Positions 42,666 to 50,635 of a stretch of DNA of 64,000 nt are shown here, in pieces; the stretch's first letter is position 1; each line of letters starts with the position of its first letter. The position numbers were made by a program, and so were the translations under genes. A model generated the notes under the pieces. It did not search any database and had not been told where the DNA came from. It saw only the letters and a list, made by a program, of their open reading frames with translations. Source of the DNA: Phycisphaerales bacterium (GTDB taxonomy: Bacteria; Planctomycetota; Phycisphaerae; Phycisphaerales; SM1A02); the NCBI GenBank assembly GCA_009691915.1, contig SIAD01000001.1, positions 124,001-188,000 on the forward strand, given 5' to 3'.

Positions 42666-43563
42666 AGACGAACCCTGATGACACAAGGGCTCGCGGGCGG
42701 ACGAACTGTCCTGACAAGAGCAGCTCCTCACCCATCTGCCCCAGCATGAGTCGGACAACCGCGGCGGGCATTGGGAGAATGGCCTTGCGCCGGAGCGCGT
42801 GCGCCAAGGCGACTGCGAACTCTCGCTGAGTGATCTCTTGCGGTGCGACAGCGTTGATGCCGCCGCGCAACTCAGAGTGATCCACGGCCCAGGAGATGGC
42901 GCCGACGGCATCGTCGATGTGGATCCACGGGAATCCCTGGGCGCCGCCGCCGAGCGGTCCACCGAGCCCAAAGAGAAACGGCAGCCGAAGCATTGCCAGG
43001 ACGCCGCCTCTGGCACTGAGAACGACCCCGAACCGCAACTGCACGCTCCGGGTGCCGAACGACTCCGCACGGTGCGCTTCGGTCTCCCAGGCTTCGGCAA
43101 CTTCAGCGAGAAATCCGCGCCCGACGGGAGCTCCCTCGTCGAGGGACCGCACAGACGAGTTGCCGTAGTAGCCGGCCCCCGACGCGCACACGAGGGTCTT
43201 GGGCGGCCGACTCAATCTCGCCAACGCCCCCAGGAGACTGCGCGTGGAGGCGACACGACTAGTGAGAATCAGCGCCTTGCGCGCTCGAGTCCAGCGCCGT
43301 TGTGCAATTGACGCCCCCGCGAGGTGGACCACCGCATCGAATCCTTCGAGGGCCGATGCGTCCCACGCTCCGGATGGGTTCCACTGGAGTTGCCCATCCG
43401 ACTCGGCCCCTCCGCGGACCAGCCGCACCACCCGAGAGGCTGAGCTATCGAGCCTGGCGCAGAGTGCGCTCCCAACGAGCCCGCTCGCTCCTGTCACAGC
43501 GACCTGCAATCCAGCGCACGGCGTTGTCGTAGTGGTTCTCTCGTGAACCGGCGGCGCGCTCAT
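42604..43563 (-). CDS. NAD(P)-dependent epimerase-like protein (TIGR01777/SDR39U1 family)
   Basis: 319 aa. A Rossmann motif VTGASGLVGSAL is near residues 22-34. The family pattern of YfcH-type proteins follows: HLAGASIAQRRWT, SRVASTRSL, GAGYYGN, and a terminal region with SQFVRPRAL... (here SGQFVRPRALVSSGF). Its physiological role is unknown. The N-terminal 20 residues are extra. A TAGAGT box lies 6 nt before the ATG. Confidence 0.92.
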   Translation of the reverse strand: MSAPPVHERTTTTTPCAGLQVAVTGASGLVGSALCARLDSSASRVVRLVRGGAESDGQLQWNPSGAWDASALEGFDAVVHLAGASIAQRRWTRARKALILTSRVASTRSLLGALARLSRPPKTLVCASGAGYYGNSSVRSLDEGAPVGRGFLAEVAEAWETEAHRAESFGTRSVQLRFGVVLSARGGVLAMLRLPFLFGLGGPLGGGAQGFPWIHIDDAVGAISWAVDHSELRGGINAVAPQEITQREFAVALAHALRRKAILPMPAAVVRLMLGQMGEELLLSGQFVRPRALVSSGFVFTQPGIDRALSAALSPCASG

Positions 43564-43569
43564 GCGAGC

Positions 43570-43575
43570 ACTCTA
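43570..43575 (-). promoter_or_regulatory. -10 box of the TIGR01777 epimerase gene
   Basis: TAGAGT on the minus strand, 6 nt, then the ATG at 43563. Confidence 0.55.
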
Positions 43576-43614
43576 TCGCCGTGATCGGTTGATCATCCTC
43601 CACATAGGTTGGGC

Positions 43615-43620
43615 TATGCT
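43615..43620 (+). promoter_or_regulatory. -10 box of gmhA
   Basis: TATGCT, 6 nt, then the ATG at 43627. Confidence 0.6.
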
Positions 43621-43626
43621 GAAGAG

Positions 43627-44202
43627 ATGGCACACGCCACAAGCACCCAGGACCTTGTAAGTCGTCGGCTCGCGGAGTCGCAGAGGGCACTGGCCGCGCT
43701 CGGCTCGATGCGCGAAAGCCTTGTGGAGTTGACCCAGGTGGTCCGCGACAGTGTGGAGGCGGGCAGGCTCACTATGACCTGCGGCAACGGGGGAAGTGCT
43801 GCCGAGGCGATGCACCTCGCCGAAGAACTCATCGGTCGATACCGATCCAATCGCGCGCCGATCGCTGCTATCTGCCTCAATTCCGATCCAACCGCGATCA
43901 CCTGTATCGCCAATGACTTCGGATTTGACGAGGTGTTTGCGCGGCAGGTCGATGCACTTGGTTCGGACGGCGCGCTGCTCATCGTCTTCTCGACCTCTGG
44001 CCGCAGCCCGAACATTCTGCGTGCACTCGAACAGGCCCGCAGCCGCGGAATGCGGTCGGTCGGCCTCCTCGGAGGTGATGGAGGACCCGCCGCCTCGATG
44101 TGCGACCACGCCATCGTCGTTCGGGGGGTCGATTCCGCGGCCGTGCAGGAGGCGCATCAGGTGATTCTGCATCTTCTGTGCGAGGCCCTCGAGCCTGCGT
44201 AG
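43627..44202 (+). CDS. gmhA: Phosphoheptose isomerase-like SIS protein
   Basis: Converts sedoheptulose-7-phosphate to heptose-7-phosphate for LPS inner core or other heptoses. 191 aa. The GmhA pattern is clear: TCGNGGSAAEAMHLAEEL, IANDFGFDEVFARQV, STSGRSPNILRAL, and a C-terminal QEAHQVILHLLCE that completes the active site (given in pieces). The start at 43627 is preferred over a TTG at 43609 because of the leaderless -10 box. No other heptose genes are in the window. Confidence 0.93.
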   Translation: MAHATSTQDLVSRRLAESQRALAALGSMRESLVELTQVVRDSVEAGRLTMTCGNGGSAAEAMHLAEELIGRYRSNRAPIAAICLNSDPTAITCIANDFGFDEVFARQVDALGSDGALLIVFSTSGRSPNILRALEQARSRGMRSVGLLGGDGGPAASMCDHAIVVRGVDSAAVQEAHQVILHLLCEALEPA

Positions 44203-44218
44203 CGTCCCGACACCGCTG

Positions 44219-44243
44219 GCGCCGAGCGCTCGGAACTCGGCGC
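44219..44243. terminator. Hairpin after gmhA
   Basis: 8-bp perfect GC stem (44219-44226 with 44236-44243) between gmhA and the next gene. No T-run, so attenuation or RNA stability is as likely as termination. Confidence 0.35.
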
Positions 44244-44271
44244 GCGAAGAACCCCACGAGAACTCCTCCTC

Positions 44272-45324
44272 ATGATCCAGACGCTTCGCGCCATCGCCTT
44301 CGCGTACGCCTGCCGACTCGCCGTTCCGATCTGGGTCCTTGCGGGTGCCTGCTTCAAACTCGTTGAACGCAATCCCAAGCTCCTTCCATCGCCCGTCCTC
44401 GATACGGTCCGCGGCCTCGACGGCGCGTTCGGCTCTTCGGGAGTTGCATGGCTCGACCTCTCGATGCGGATCATTATTCTGGGGGAATTCGCGCTTGTCG
44501 CGATCATGCTGACGATGCCCCGTCTGGCGCGCATGGCCGCGATCATTACGCTTTCTATTTTCTGCCTGATCCTCCTCGTCGTGATAGTGCCTGCCTTCAA
44601 TGACGGCGGGATCGAGGGGGCGATCAAGGGATCCTGCGGCTGTTTCGGCACGGGAGGGCCAAACCCGCTGGCGATGCTCGTCATCGATGGGATGCTTCTG
44701 TTCTTCGCCCTTGCCGCCAAGCGCTCAGTGAGGGCGATGCCGACGGGTGCGTTCTTCGGGCTTCCGGCGGCCGCGTGTCTCGTCGCCCTGGGACTCTCAG
44801 CAATCTGGCTCACTCCGAGGCGCGCCGACATAGATCTCACGCCCAATGAAGCGGACACCGCATCGACTGCTCACACCGTGGCCGCAACGACCGAGTCGGG
44901 ATGGCCTGGGCTGCCCGCGCAGGCAGCCCCCTACTACATCCCCGAGTTTTCGTCGTGGATCGGCGCCCGCCTCGACTCACAGGAGATGGCGAGGCTCATG
45001 ACGCCCGAGCCTCCGGCCTCGCTCAATCAGGGAACATGGTTCGTCCTCTTCTACCGGATGGATTGTGAACACTGCCACGAGCTCATGCAGGCGCGGTTCA
45101 CTGGTCCCCTGGATGTGCCGATTCTCGCGATCGCGATCCCCGACACTGATCCTGCGGCTCACCTGGAGATGCCGTGCGAGGTGTGTCAGTTGCGCACGCT
45201 GGTCAAGGGACCGGAGTATGTTCTGACCACGCCAGTACTCATGCGAGTTGAGAATGGCGTGGTCACTCGCCTTGCGACCGATCCCGAAGATCACGACGCC
45301 ATCGAACGCTGCATGAAACCTTGA
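44272..45324 (+). CDS. MauE/DoxX-like membrane protein fused to thioredoxin-like dithiol domain
   Basis: 350 aa. The N-terminal half has four to five membrane helices with the MauE-type motif GSCGCFG (about 121-127). After a linker the C-terminal half is extracytoplasmic and contains two Cys pairs: CEHC (in YRMDCEHCHEL, thioredoxin-like) and CEVC. It probably moves electrons or forms/reduces disulfides in the periplasm. The exact substrate is unknown. Upstream of a paralog with the same C-terminal design. No Shine-Dalgarno site is obvious. Starts 69 nt after gmhA. Confidence 0.85.
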   Translation: MIQTLRAIAFAYACRLAVPIWVLAGACFKLVERNPKLLPSPVLDTVRGLDGAFGSSGVAWLDLSMRIIILGEFALVAIMLTMPRLARMAAIITLSIFCLILLVVIVPAFNDGGIEGAIKGSCGCFGTGGPNPLAMLVIDGMLLFFALAAKRSVRAMPTGAFFGLPAAACLVALGLSAIWLTPRRADIDLTPNEADTASTAHTVAATTESGWPGLPAQAAPYYIPEFSSWIGARLDSQEMARLMTPEPPASLNQGTWFVLFYRMDCEHCHELMQARFTGPLDVPILAIAIPDTDPAAHLEMPCEVCQLRTLVKGPEYVLTTPVLMRVENGVVTRLATDPEDHDAIERCMKP

Positions 45325-46307
45325 CCCGGACTGCGATGCTCACCTTCACCAATCGACTGCTCATTCCGATCCTCCTTCTGGCGACCGTCGGGCACTGGCA
45401 CACCCATGGACTTGACTCGTTCCCGCAGTGGATGGGGAATCTCGCGCGTCGCGGAGGGATCGAGGAACTCTCCGTCGCGCGGATCGCCATGGGCGTGATG
45501 GCAGCCGCCGCGTTCACGCTGCTCTTGTGCGGGACGAAACGCCGGCCGGGACTTGCCCAGGCGGTGGCTGTCATCTACGCCTTCGGATGCGTTGCGACGA
45601 TTGCATCACTGATGGCTCAACCAGCCAGTCAGGGCTCAGGACTTGCTCCAGTGGCACTGACTGCGCTCGGGCTCGGCATCTCTCTCGCCGCCTACACCCT
45701 CGTGGCAAAGTCTCCACGCCAGGAGCATGCCCCCAGCCGCTTCGGCGGATTCTGGATCGGCACGGCAGTCGCCGCAATCTGGGTCGGTTCGATCGCCGTG
45801 AGTGCCCGTCTTGATCTCGCCCCTCGCTCTGCGACGCTCGCCCCCCAAGCCGGCACCGACTCGATCGTGCTCGATCACATTCAGTGGCAGGGGCGCACGA
45901 TTCCCGATACTGGTCTCTCCCGCCTCGTCCCGATGCTCACCCCCAATACGCTCGAAGGCCGCTCGATCGTGATCCTCTACAACCGCGAGTGCAGCCACTG
46001 CCGCGAGGTGTTCGAGCAGTACCTGTCGAACCCAATTCCGGACACGCGCGTGATTGCCATCGAGATCCCTCCCAATCCCGGCTCAGTGCCCCTGTCGGGC
46101 GACGATCTTGGAGAGATGCCCTGTGGCGGATGCGAGCGGATGACACTGCCCCAAGGGAAGTCTTACATCATCAAACCCCCCACCGTGCTCGTCGTGCTCG
46201 AAGGGCGCGTGATCTGCACGACCGACACTGACTTCAAGGCGTGTTTGGAGAATCTCCCGCCCCTGCCACCGCCCGCCTCGACCCAGATCGCGCCGCCCGT
46301 GCCGTGA
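45321..46307 (+). CDS. Second membrane-anchored thioredoxin-like dithiol protein
   Basis: 328 aa from the TTG at 45321 (TTGA overlap with the previous stop), or 323 aa from the ATG at 45336. The N-terminal half has four membrane helices but lacks the Cys of the MauE motif. The C-terminal half matches the preceding protein: CSHC in NRECSHCREVF and CGGC in MPCGGCERM, followed by the cis-Pro-like KPPTVLVV. The two genes form a tandem pair and likely a redox relay. A proline-rich tail ends the protein. The 3' end overlaps tilS by 74 bp on the opposite strand. Confidence 0.82.
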   Translation: MTRTAMLTFTNRLLIPILLLATVGHWHTHGLDSFPQWMGNLARRGGIEELSVARIAMGVMAAAAFTLLLCGTKRRPGLAQAVAVIYAFGCVATIASLMAQPASQGSGLAPVALTALGLGISLAAYTLVAKSPRQEHAPSRFGGFWIGTAVAAIWVGSIAVSARLDLAPRSATLAPQAGTDSIVLDHIQWQGRTIPDTGLSRLVPMLTPNTLEGRSIVILYNRECSHCREVFEQYLSNPIPDTRVIAIEIPPNPGSVPLSGDDLGEMPCGGCERMTLPQGKSYIIKPPTVLVVLEGRVICTTDTDFKACLENLPPLPPPASTQIAPPVP

Positions 46308-47316
46308 TTGCCGTCCGTGTCAGGCGGACCTGCTTGGCGCGCACCTCGATCGTCACACCATGGCCGCTGAACTTCCTCGGGCTCGTCCCCCGGCCGCACG
46401 CGGCAGATACCGCTTTTCGCACGAGCATCGGCGAGGCGTCGATCCCCCGGATCTCAGCGGCTCGCTGGAGAAGTGCGCGGCTTAGTGTCGCCCCGTGACG
46501 ACGCATTTGCGCGCGATCGATGAACTCTCCCGTCCATCCCTGTCTCCTTGCGATCCGCCCCAGCGCCCAGTGACCGCAGCGCGCGTCGTCGCAGGCCCGC
46601 GCGGCGTGTACGGCGATCGTGCTCCATCGTGCCAGAAGTGGCGGGATGACGCGGGCGCGCAGGTGTCCGCGTACGGTGGCTTCGTTGGCGTTCGATTCGT
46701 CGCGCACGAACGACACGCCGCAGGAGTCGCATAGTCCCTCCAGCTCGGCCCGATTGCGATCGAGAAGCGGTCTTACAACGCGCACCTCACGGACATGAAT
46801 CCCCCGACGGATCCAGGGGATCCCGGCGAGTCCACGCGCCGAGACGCCGCGCCCTAGGCGCATGAGCAGCGTTTCGAGCACATCGTCGGCGTGATGCCCC
46901 AGTAGGACCCATGGCAGTCCGCTTCTTTGTGCCGCCTGCTCAATCGCCTCGTGCCGAAGCGCGCGGGCACGCGCTGCAAGACCCGCGTGGTCCCGACCGG
47001 GGTGGACATGAAGCACTTCCAGGGGCACACTGAGCTGGCGGCAGACTGCCTCGCAGACGAGCGCATCGGCATCAGCCGACGAGCGCAGGTGATGGTGGAC
47101 ATGGACTGCACCGACGAGAGCGTTGGGGCGCTCCCGTCGAGCGATGGCTACCGCGAGCAGAAGCAGTGCGGTCGAGTCGGGGCCGCCGCTCAGTGCGACG
47201 GTCATGCCGGTGGACTCGGGACGCCTGCAGCGCGCGGCAAGGTTCGCCGCGCACGCCGCCGCCAGCGGATGCCGACCTGCTTTCAGGAGAATCGTGGCAC
47301 CCGCTGCGCGCTTCAC
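46234..47316 (-). CDS. tilS: tRNA(Ile)-lysidine synthase
   Basis: Converts C34 of the CAU-anticodon isoleucine tRNA to lysidine. 360 aa. The PP-loop SGGPDS is at 43-48, followed by VHVHHHLR, the AARALRHEAIEQAA helix, LLGHHADD, and FVRDESNAN-type motifs. The long C-terminal domain of E. coli TilS is shortened. The start is the GTG at 47316, with a TAGCAT box 6 nt upstream. Confidence 0.93.
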   Translation of the reverse strand: MKRAAGATILLKAGRHPLAAACAANLAARCRRPESTGMTVALSGGPDSTALLLLAVAIARRERPNALVGAVHVHHHLRSSADADALVCEAVCRQLSVPLEVLHVHPGRDHAGLAARARALRHEAIEQAAQRSGLPWVLLGHHADDVLETLLMRLGRGVSARGLAGIPWIRRGIHVREVRVVRPLLDRNRAELEGLCDSCGVSFVRDESNANEATVRGHLRARVIPPLLARWSTIAVHAARACDDARCGHWALGRIARRQGWTGEFIDRAQMRRHGATLSRALLQRAAEIRGIDASPMLVRKAVSAACGRGTSPRKFSGHGVTIEVRAKQVRLTRTAITARAARSGSRRAVAGAGDSPNTP

Positions 47317-47320
47317 AAGA

Positions 47321-48034
47321 TCATGCTACGGCGGCTCGCATTCGCGTCTGCCGTGACGGTTGCGTGCACCTCGGGGATGCGAGTGCGCATCGCACCATCC
47401 GTTCGACGGCGAACGGATCATCGGCGGTTGCATCCGCGCCGATTTCCTCGGCTAGTCCCGGGGCACGGGCGAAGACTCCTCCGCCGCACACGATTGGAAG
47501 GTGTGGAGTGGCGCCGATCGTGCGGATTGTGTCGATCAGCATCCGTATGCGCGGGGCGTCGGACGCGGCTGCGGCGAACACCACGAGCGCATCCGGGCGC
47601 CGTGACGACACCTCCGACAGGATCTCGTCGTTGGCGACCCCACCGCCCGCGAAAAGTACTTCGTAGCCGCTGGATTCGAGAATATCGGCGCACAATTGTC
47701 CGGCCATGTCTTCGCTCTCGTTGGGCCCACAGACACATACCAGCCGTCGCCCGTTGCGGGGTGCCTGTTCGTAGAGAGCCTGCGTCTGGTCAATGAGCAT
47801 GCGAAGAATTCGCGTGGCGTACTGGTACGCCAGTGAGGTCAGTTGATCCTGTCTCCACATGCGGAAGACCGTCTGCATCGTCGGCCAGTAGAGATCGGTG
47901 GACAAGGCCATCGCACCGATCCCATGCATCTGCGCCTGATCGATGAACAGTCGTGTGGCGACGCGGTCGCCGCTGACACAGAGTTGCAGGAGTCGTTCGA
48001 GGACGAGTTCGGTGTTGAAGGGCTTCTTGGTCAT
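47321..48034 (-). CDS. B12-binding-domain-like protein lacking the cobalamin histidine
   Basis: 237 aa from the ATG at 48034 (a GTG at 48070 is possible). The N-terminal ~90 aa form a helical cap like B12-2/MerR-associated domains. The following Rossmann-like region (about 95-200) resembles cobalamin-binding domains: LVCVCGPNESEDMAG, GYEVLFAGGGV, and PIVCGGGVFA. The position of the DxHxxG cobalt-binding motif reads PNESEDMAG, so the lower-ligand His is absent. It could bind B12 base-off/His-off or have lost it, perhaps serving as a sensor or scaffold. Divergent from ubiE. Separated by 4 nt from tilS. Confidence 0.75.
   Translation of the reverse strand: MTKKPFNTELVLERLLQLCVSGDRVATRLFIDQAQMHGIGAMALSTDLYWPTMQTVFRMWRQDQLTSLAYQYATRILRMLIDQTQALYEQAPRNGRRLVCVCGPNESEDMAGQLCADILESSGYEVLFAGGGVANDEILSEVSSRRPDALVVFAAAASDAPRIRMLIDTIRTIGATPHLPIVCGGGVFARAPGLAEEIGADATADDPFAVERMVRCALASPRCTQPSRQTRMRAAVA
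47323..47328 (-). promoter_or_regulatory. -10 box of tilS
   Basis: TAGCAT on the minus strand, 6 nt, then the GTG at 47316. Overlaps the end of the B12-domain-like gene. Confidence 0.5.
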
Positions 48035-48175
48035 GGAGTGTTGATCGACTGCGCTGTACCAAACCCGCACACCTCACCCCGACACGCGTGATTCGCGCGT
48101 TATCTGACACGGATCTGTTCCCTTATCGGGCACCGCGGAACTGGCGCCTGCGAGTGCCGTCGCTCACAGTCTCTA

Positions 48176-48181
48176 TAGGAT
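48176..48181 (+). promoter_or_regulatory. -10 box of ubiE
   Basis: TAGGAT, 6 nt, then the TTG at 48188. Confidence 0.5.
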
Positions 48182-48187
48182 CAGGAC

Positions 48188-48970
48188 TTGGCTTCAGAGA
48201 CCCCGACGACACCGCCCCCCGCCTGGGATTCCGAGCGACTCTCCCGCGACCCCCACAAGGACAGTGAAAAGGCTGAGCGGGTGCAGGCAATGTTCTCGGC
48301 CATCGCTCACGCATACGACCTCAACAACCGAGTGCACTCCATGGGGCTCGACCAGGCGTGGCGGCGTCGGGCGGTGGCGGAATCTGGTCCTGTCGAAGGG
48401 GCCGATGTGCTCGATGCCGCGTGCGGAACGGGCGACCTTGCCGCGCATTACGCACGGGCGGGCGCACGGTCGGTCGTCGGACTCGACTACACCAAGGCGA
48501 TGCTTGAGGTCGCCCGCACCAAGGCACTTCGCGAAGGGGGCGCGGTCGGAGCGATCCGTTTCGTCGAAGGCGATGCCCTCAGACTTCCCTACTCCGACGC
48601 TGCGTTCGACATCGTGTCGATCGCCTTCGGGATCAGAAATGTCACCGATCCGGTGATGGCGATCTCGCAGTTTCGGCGGGTGCTGAGGCCCAGTGGACGG
48701 CTGGCGATCTTGGAGTTCTCCCGGCCGAGATCGGTGCTGGTTCGGGCGGCGCACGGGCTCTACACCAGGCGAATCATGCCATGGACCGCCTCCTGGCTTG
48801 CCGCTGATCGGTCGGGCGCCTACCGGTACCTGCCGCGGTCGGTGGAGACCTTTCTCGACGCGGCGCAACTTGCTGATTCGCTGCGCGAGTGCGGATTTGC
48901 CACCGTTGCTCAGCACCGGCTCGCCTTCGGGACCTGCACACTGACCATCGGAAGAATTGCATCGGCCTGA
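48188..48970 (+). CDS. ubiE: Demethylmenaquinone/ubiquinone C-methyltransferase
   Basis: SAM-dependent methylation in quinone synthesis (menaquinone is expected in this lineage). 260 aa. UbiE motifs: AYDLNNRVHSMGLDQAWRR, VLDAACGTGDLA (motif I), GDALRLPYSDAAFD, FGIRNVTD, LEFSRP and a YRYLPRSVETF near the C-terminus (given in pieces). The TTG start at 48188 is supported by the -10 box. Confidence 0.94.
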   Translation: MASETPTTPPPAWDSERLSRDPHKDSEKAERVQAMFSAIAHAYDLNNRVHSMGLDQAWRRRAVAESGPVEGADVLDAACGTGDLAAHYARAGARSVVGLDYTKAMLEVARTKALREGGAVGAIRFVEGDALRLPYSDAAFDIVSIAFGIRNVTDPVMAISQFRRVLRPSGRLAILEFSRPRSVLVRAAHGLYTRRIMPWTASWLAADRSGAYRYLPRSVETFLDAAQLADSLRECGFATVAQHRLAFGTCTLTIGRIASA

Positions 48971-48978
48971 ACGATCGC

Positions 48979-48984
48979 TATACT
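48979..48984 (+). promoter_or_regulatory. -10 box of the amidohydrolase-like gene
   Basis: TATACT, 8 nt, then the ATG at 48993. Close to the bacterial consensus. Confidence 0.55.
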
Positions 48985-48992
48985 CGACGCCG

Positions 48993-49919
48993 ATGATTTT
49001 CGACGCAATGACGCGGGTCTGGCACTCGCCTGAGCAGCTCGGCTTCGAACTCACCGACGCGGTGCGCGCCTTGTCGGGTCGCCCTGGGGAAATCGATGGC
49101 ACGGTGGGAGCACACGCGCGCGCCCTCGAATGCGTCGGTGCCGCGCTGGTCCACGGATTCCGTTCCTATGCGCTGCAGGCCGTCGTTCCTCCGGAGATCG
49201 TGGCATCGATGGTTCGGCGCCAGCCCCATCGTCTCGTCGGCATCGCGGGGATCGATCCAATGTCCCCTTCCTGGAGCGAAGACCTCGACAAGGCGGAGGC
49301 CTTAGGCCTCGCCGGAGTGAACATATCTCCGTCGGCGCAGGGTTTTCATCCAACGCATTCCAACGCGATGCGGCTCTTTGACCGCTGCGTCCAGAGTGGA
49401 CTTCCAGTATTCGCGAGCCGCCCCGGCTGCATGACCGCGTCGATGGTGCTCGAGTACGACCGACCCACGCCCTGGGACGAGGTCGCGCGCTCGTTCCCGA
49501 AACTCAACATCGTGCTTGGGCAGTTCGGGTTCCCCTGGATCGACGAGACGATCGCCTTGCTCTCCAAGCACCCCCGCATCTACACCGAGACCAGCGGCAT
49601 CGCATCCCAACCGTGGCGTCTCTATACGACGCTCCTGCTGGCATACGAGGCCGGTGTACTCGACAAGGTCTTCTTCGGCAGCGGGTTCCCATTTGGCAAC
49701 CCGGCCTCCGCGGTCGAAGCGATCTACTCGCTCAACTCCTACGCGTTGGGCACACACCTTCCCTCGATCCCGCGTGCGTCGCTTCGATCGATCGTCGAGC
49801 GCAACCCGGTGGTCACGCTCGCGATGAAGGTCCCGATGGCCTGTGGCTCCTCCTCGCCGACCCCAGTGACCCCAGTGCGCAGTGATGTCCGAGGAACTGC
49901 GCCGACGCCGTGGCGTTGA
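48993..49919 (+). CDS. Amidohydrolase-2-like protein without metal ligands
   Basis: 308 aa TIM-barrel-like protein of the amidohydrolase 2 (ACMSD-type) family: VGIAGIDPM, LGLAGVNISPSAQGFHP, FDRCVQSGLPVFA, KLNIVLGQFGFPW, KVFFGSGFPF. The residues that bind metal in the family are all changed. The N-terminal D-x-H-x-H becomes D4-A-M-T-R8. The later His become Ser (FASRPG) and Gln (LGQFG), and the Asp of FGSDFP becomes Gly. It is therefore probably a non-enzymatic homolog. The ATG at 48993 is preferred; the frame is open 12 codons upstream. Confidence 0.8.
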   Translation: MIFDAMTRVWHSPEQLGFELTDAVRALSGRPGEIDGTVGAHARALECVGAALVHGFRSYALQAVVPPEIVASMVRRQPHRLVGIAGIDPMSPSWSEDLDKAEALGLAGVNISPSAQGFHPTHSNAMRLFDRCVQSGLPVFASRPGCMTASMVLEYDRPTPWDEVARSFPKLNIVLGQFGFPWIDETIALLSKHPRIYTETSGIASQPWRLYTTLLLAYEAGVLDKVFFGSGFPFGNPASAVEAIYSLNSYALGTHLPSIPRASLRSIVERNPVVTLAMKVPMACGSSSPTPVTPVRSDVRGTAPTPWR

Positions 49920-50635
49920 TCGTGGGTCGGCAGTCATGGTCAGTGTGTGTTGCGGTAGTCGGGGCGATCGCCTGTTATTGCGCAGGGTGCGGCGTTAGCG
50001 CTCCCGATCGCCTCGAAGTCACGAGTTTGGGGGAAACACCACGGACCCTGCGCGCGGATCTTGGTACGGGGACTTATTCGCAGGAACTCGCCAATACATC
50101 GTTCGTACTTTCCGACTTGACTCTCGAGCAACTCGAACACGGTGGAGAGATGAACGGTCATGTTCTCCATGTGAACCTGCTCTGGATCCCCAAGGCGGGC
50201 AAGACGGCGATGGATCCGCAGGCAACCAATACCAGCCTCCGGCTCGTCATCTTCTCGGGCAAGGAGATGGGCATTTATGGCGGCGGCGGATTCGCCTGGC
50301 CGCGCGGCGAACCCCTTGATCTCGAATTCGGAATCGACATCGTTGGCTCCAGCATCACGCTGCTCGCATCGACGAAGGGTTTTCACGACCTTCTGAGCCC
50401 AGCCGAGTTGACGGGGCGCCTTTCCTCACGATTCGACGAGGACCTTACACGGCGTATGCGACGCACGGCGAGTCAGGTCGTGAGCAACGCGTTGAAGAAG
50501 GTGGAGTGGGTCGGCCCACGACTGGAGTCGCTAGAACAGGAGGTGAGCGAAGGATCCCTCCTCGTCGCCCACCCACCGGTCAACGCGAAAGAACTCGTCG
50601 CGCGATCTCCGACATGTTCGCCATGGTCTGAGTGA
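49910..50635 (+). CDS. Lipoprotein of unknown function
   Basis: 241 aa. A signal region with a lipobox-like CAGC (Cys27) starts from the GTG at 49910, which overlaps the preceding gene by 10 nt. The mature part is beta-rich and has no family I recognise. A helical region near 170-200 ends the fold. Expected on the periplasmic face of a membrane. Overlaps the convergent Nudix gene by 56 bp at its end. Confidence 0.65.
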   Translation: MALIVGRQSWSVCVAVVGAIACYCAGCGVSAPDRLEVTSLGETPRTLRADLGTGTYSQELANTSFVLSDLTLEQLEHGGEMNGHVLHVNLLWIPKAGKTAMDPQATNTSLRLVIFSGKEMGIYGGGGFAWPRGEPLDLEFGIDIVGSSITLLASTKGFHDLLSPAELTGRLSSRFDEDLTRRMRRTASQVVSNALKKVEWVGPRLESLEQEVSEGSLLVAHPPVNAKELVARSPTCSPWSE

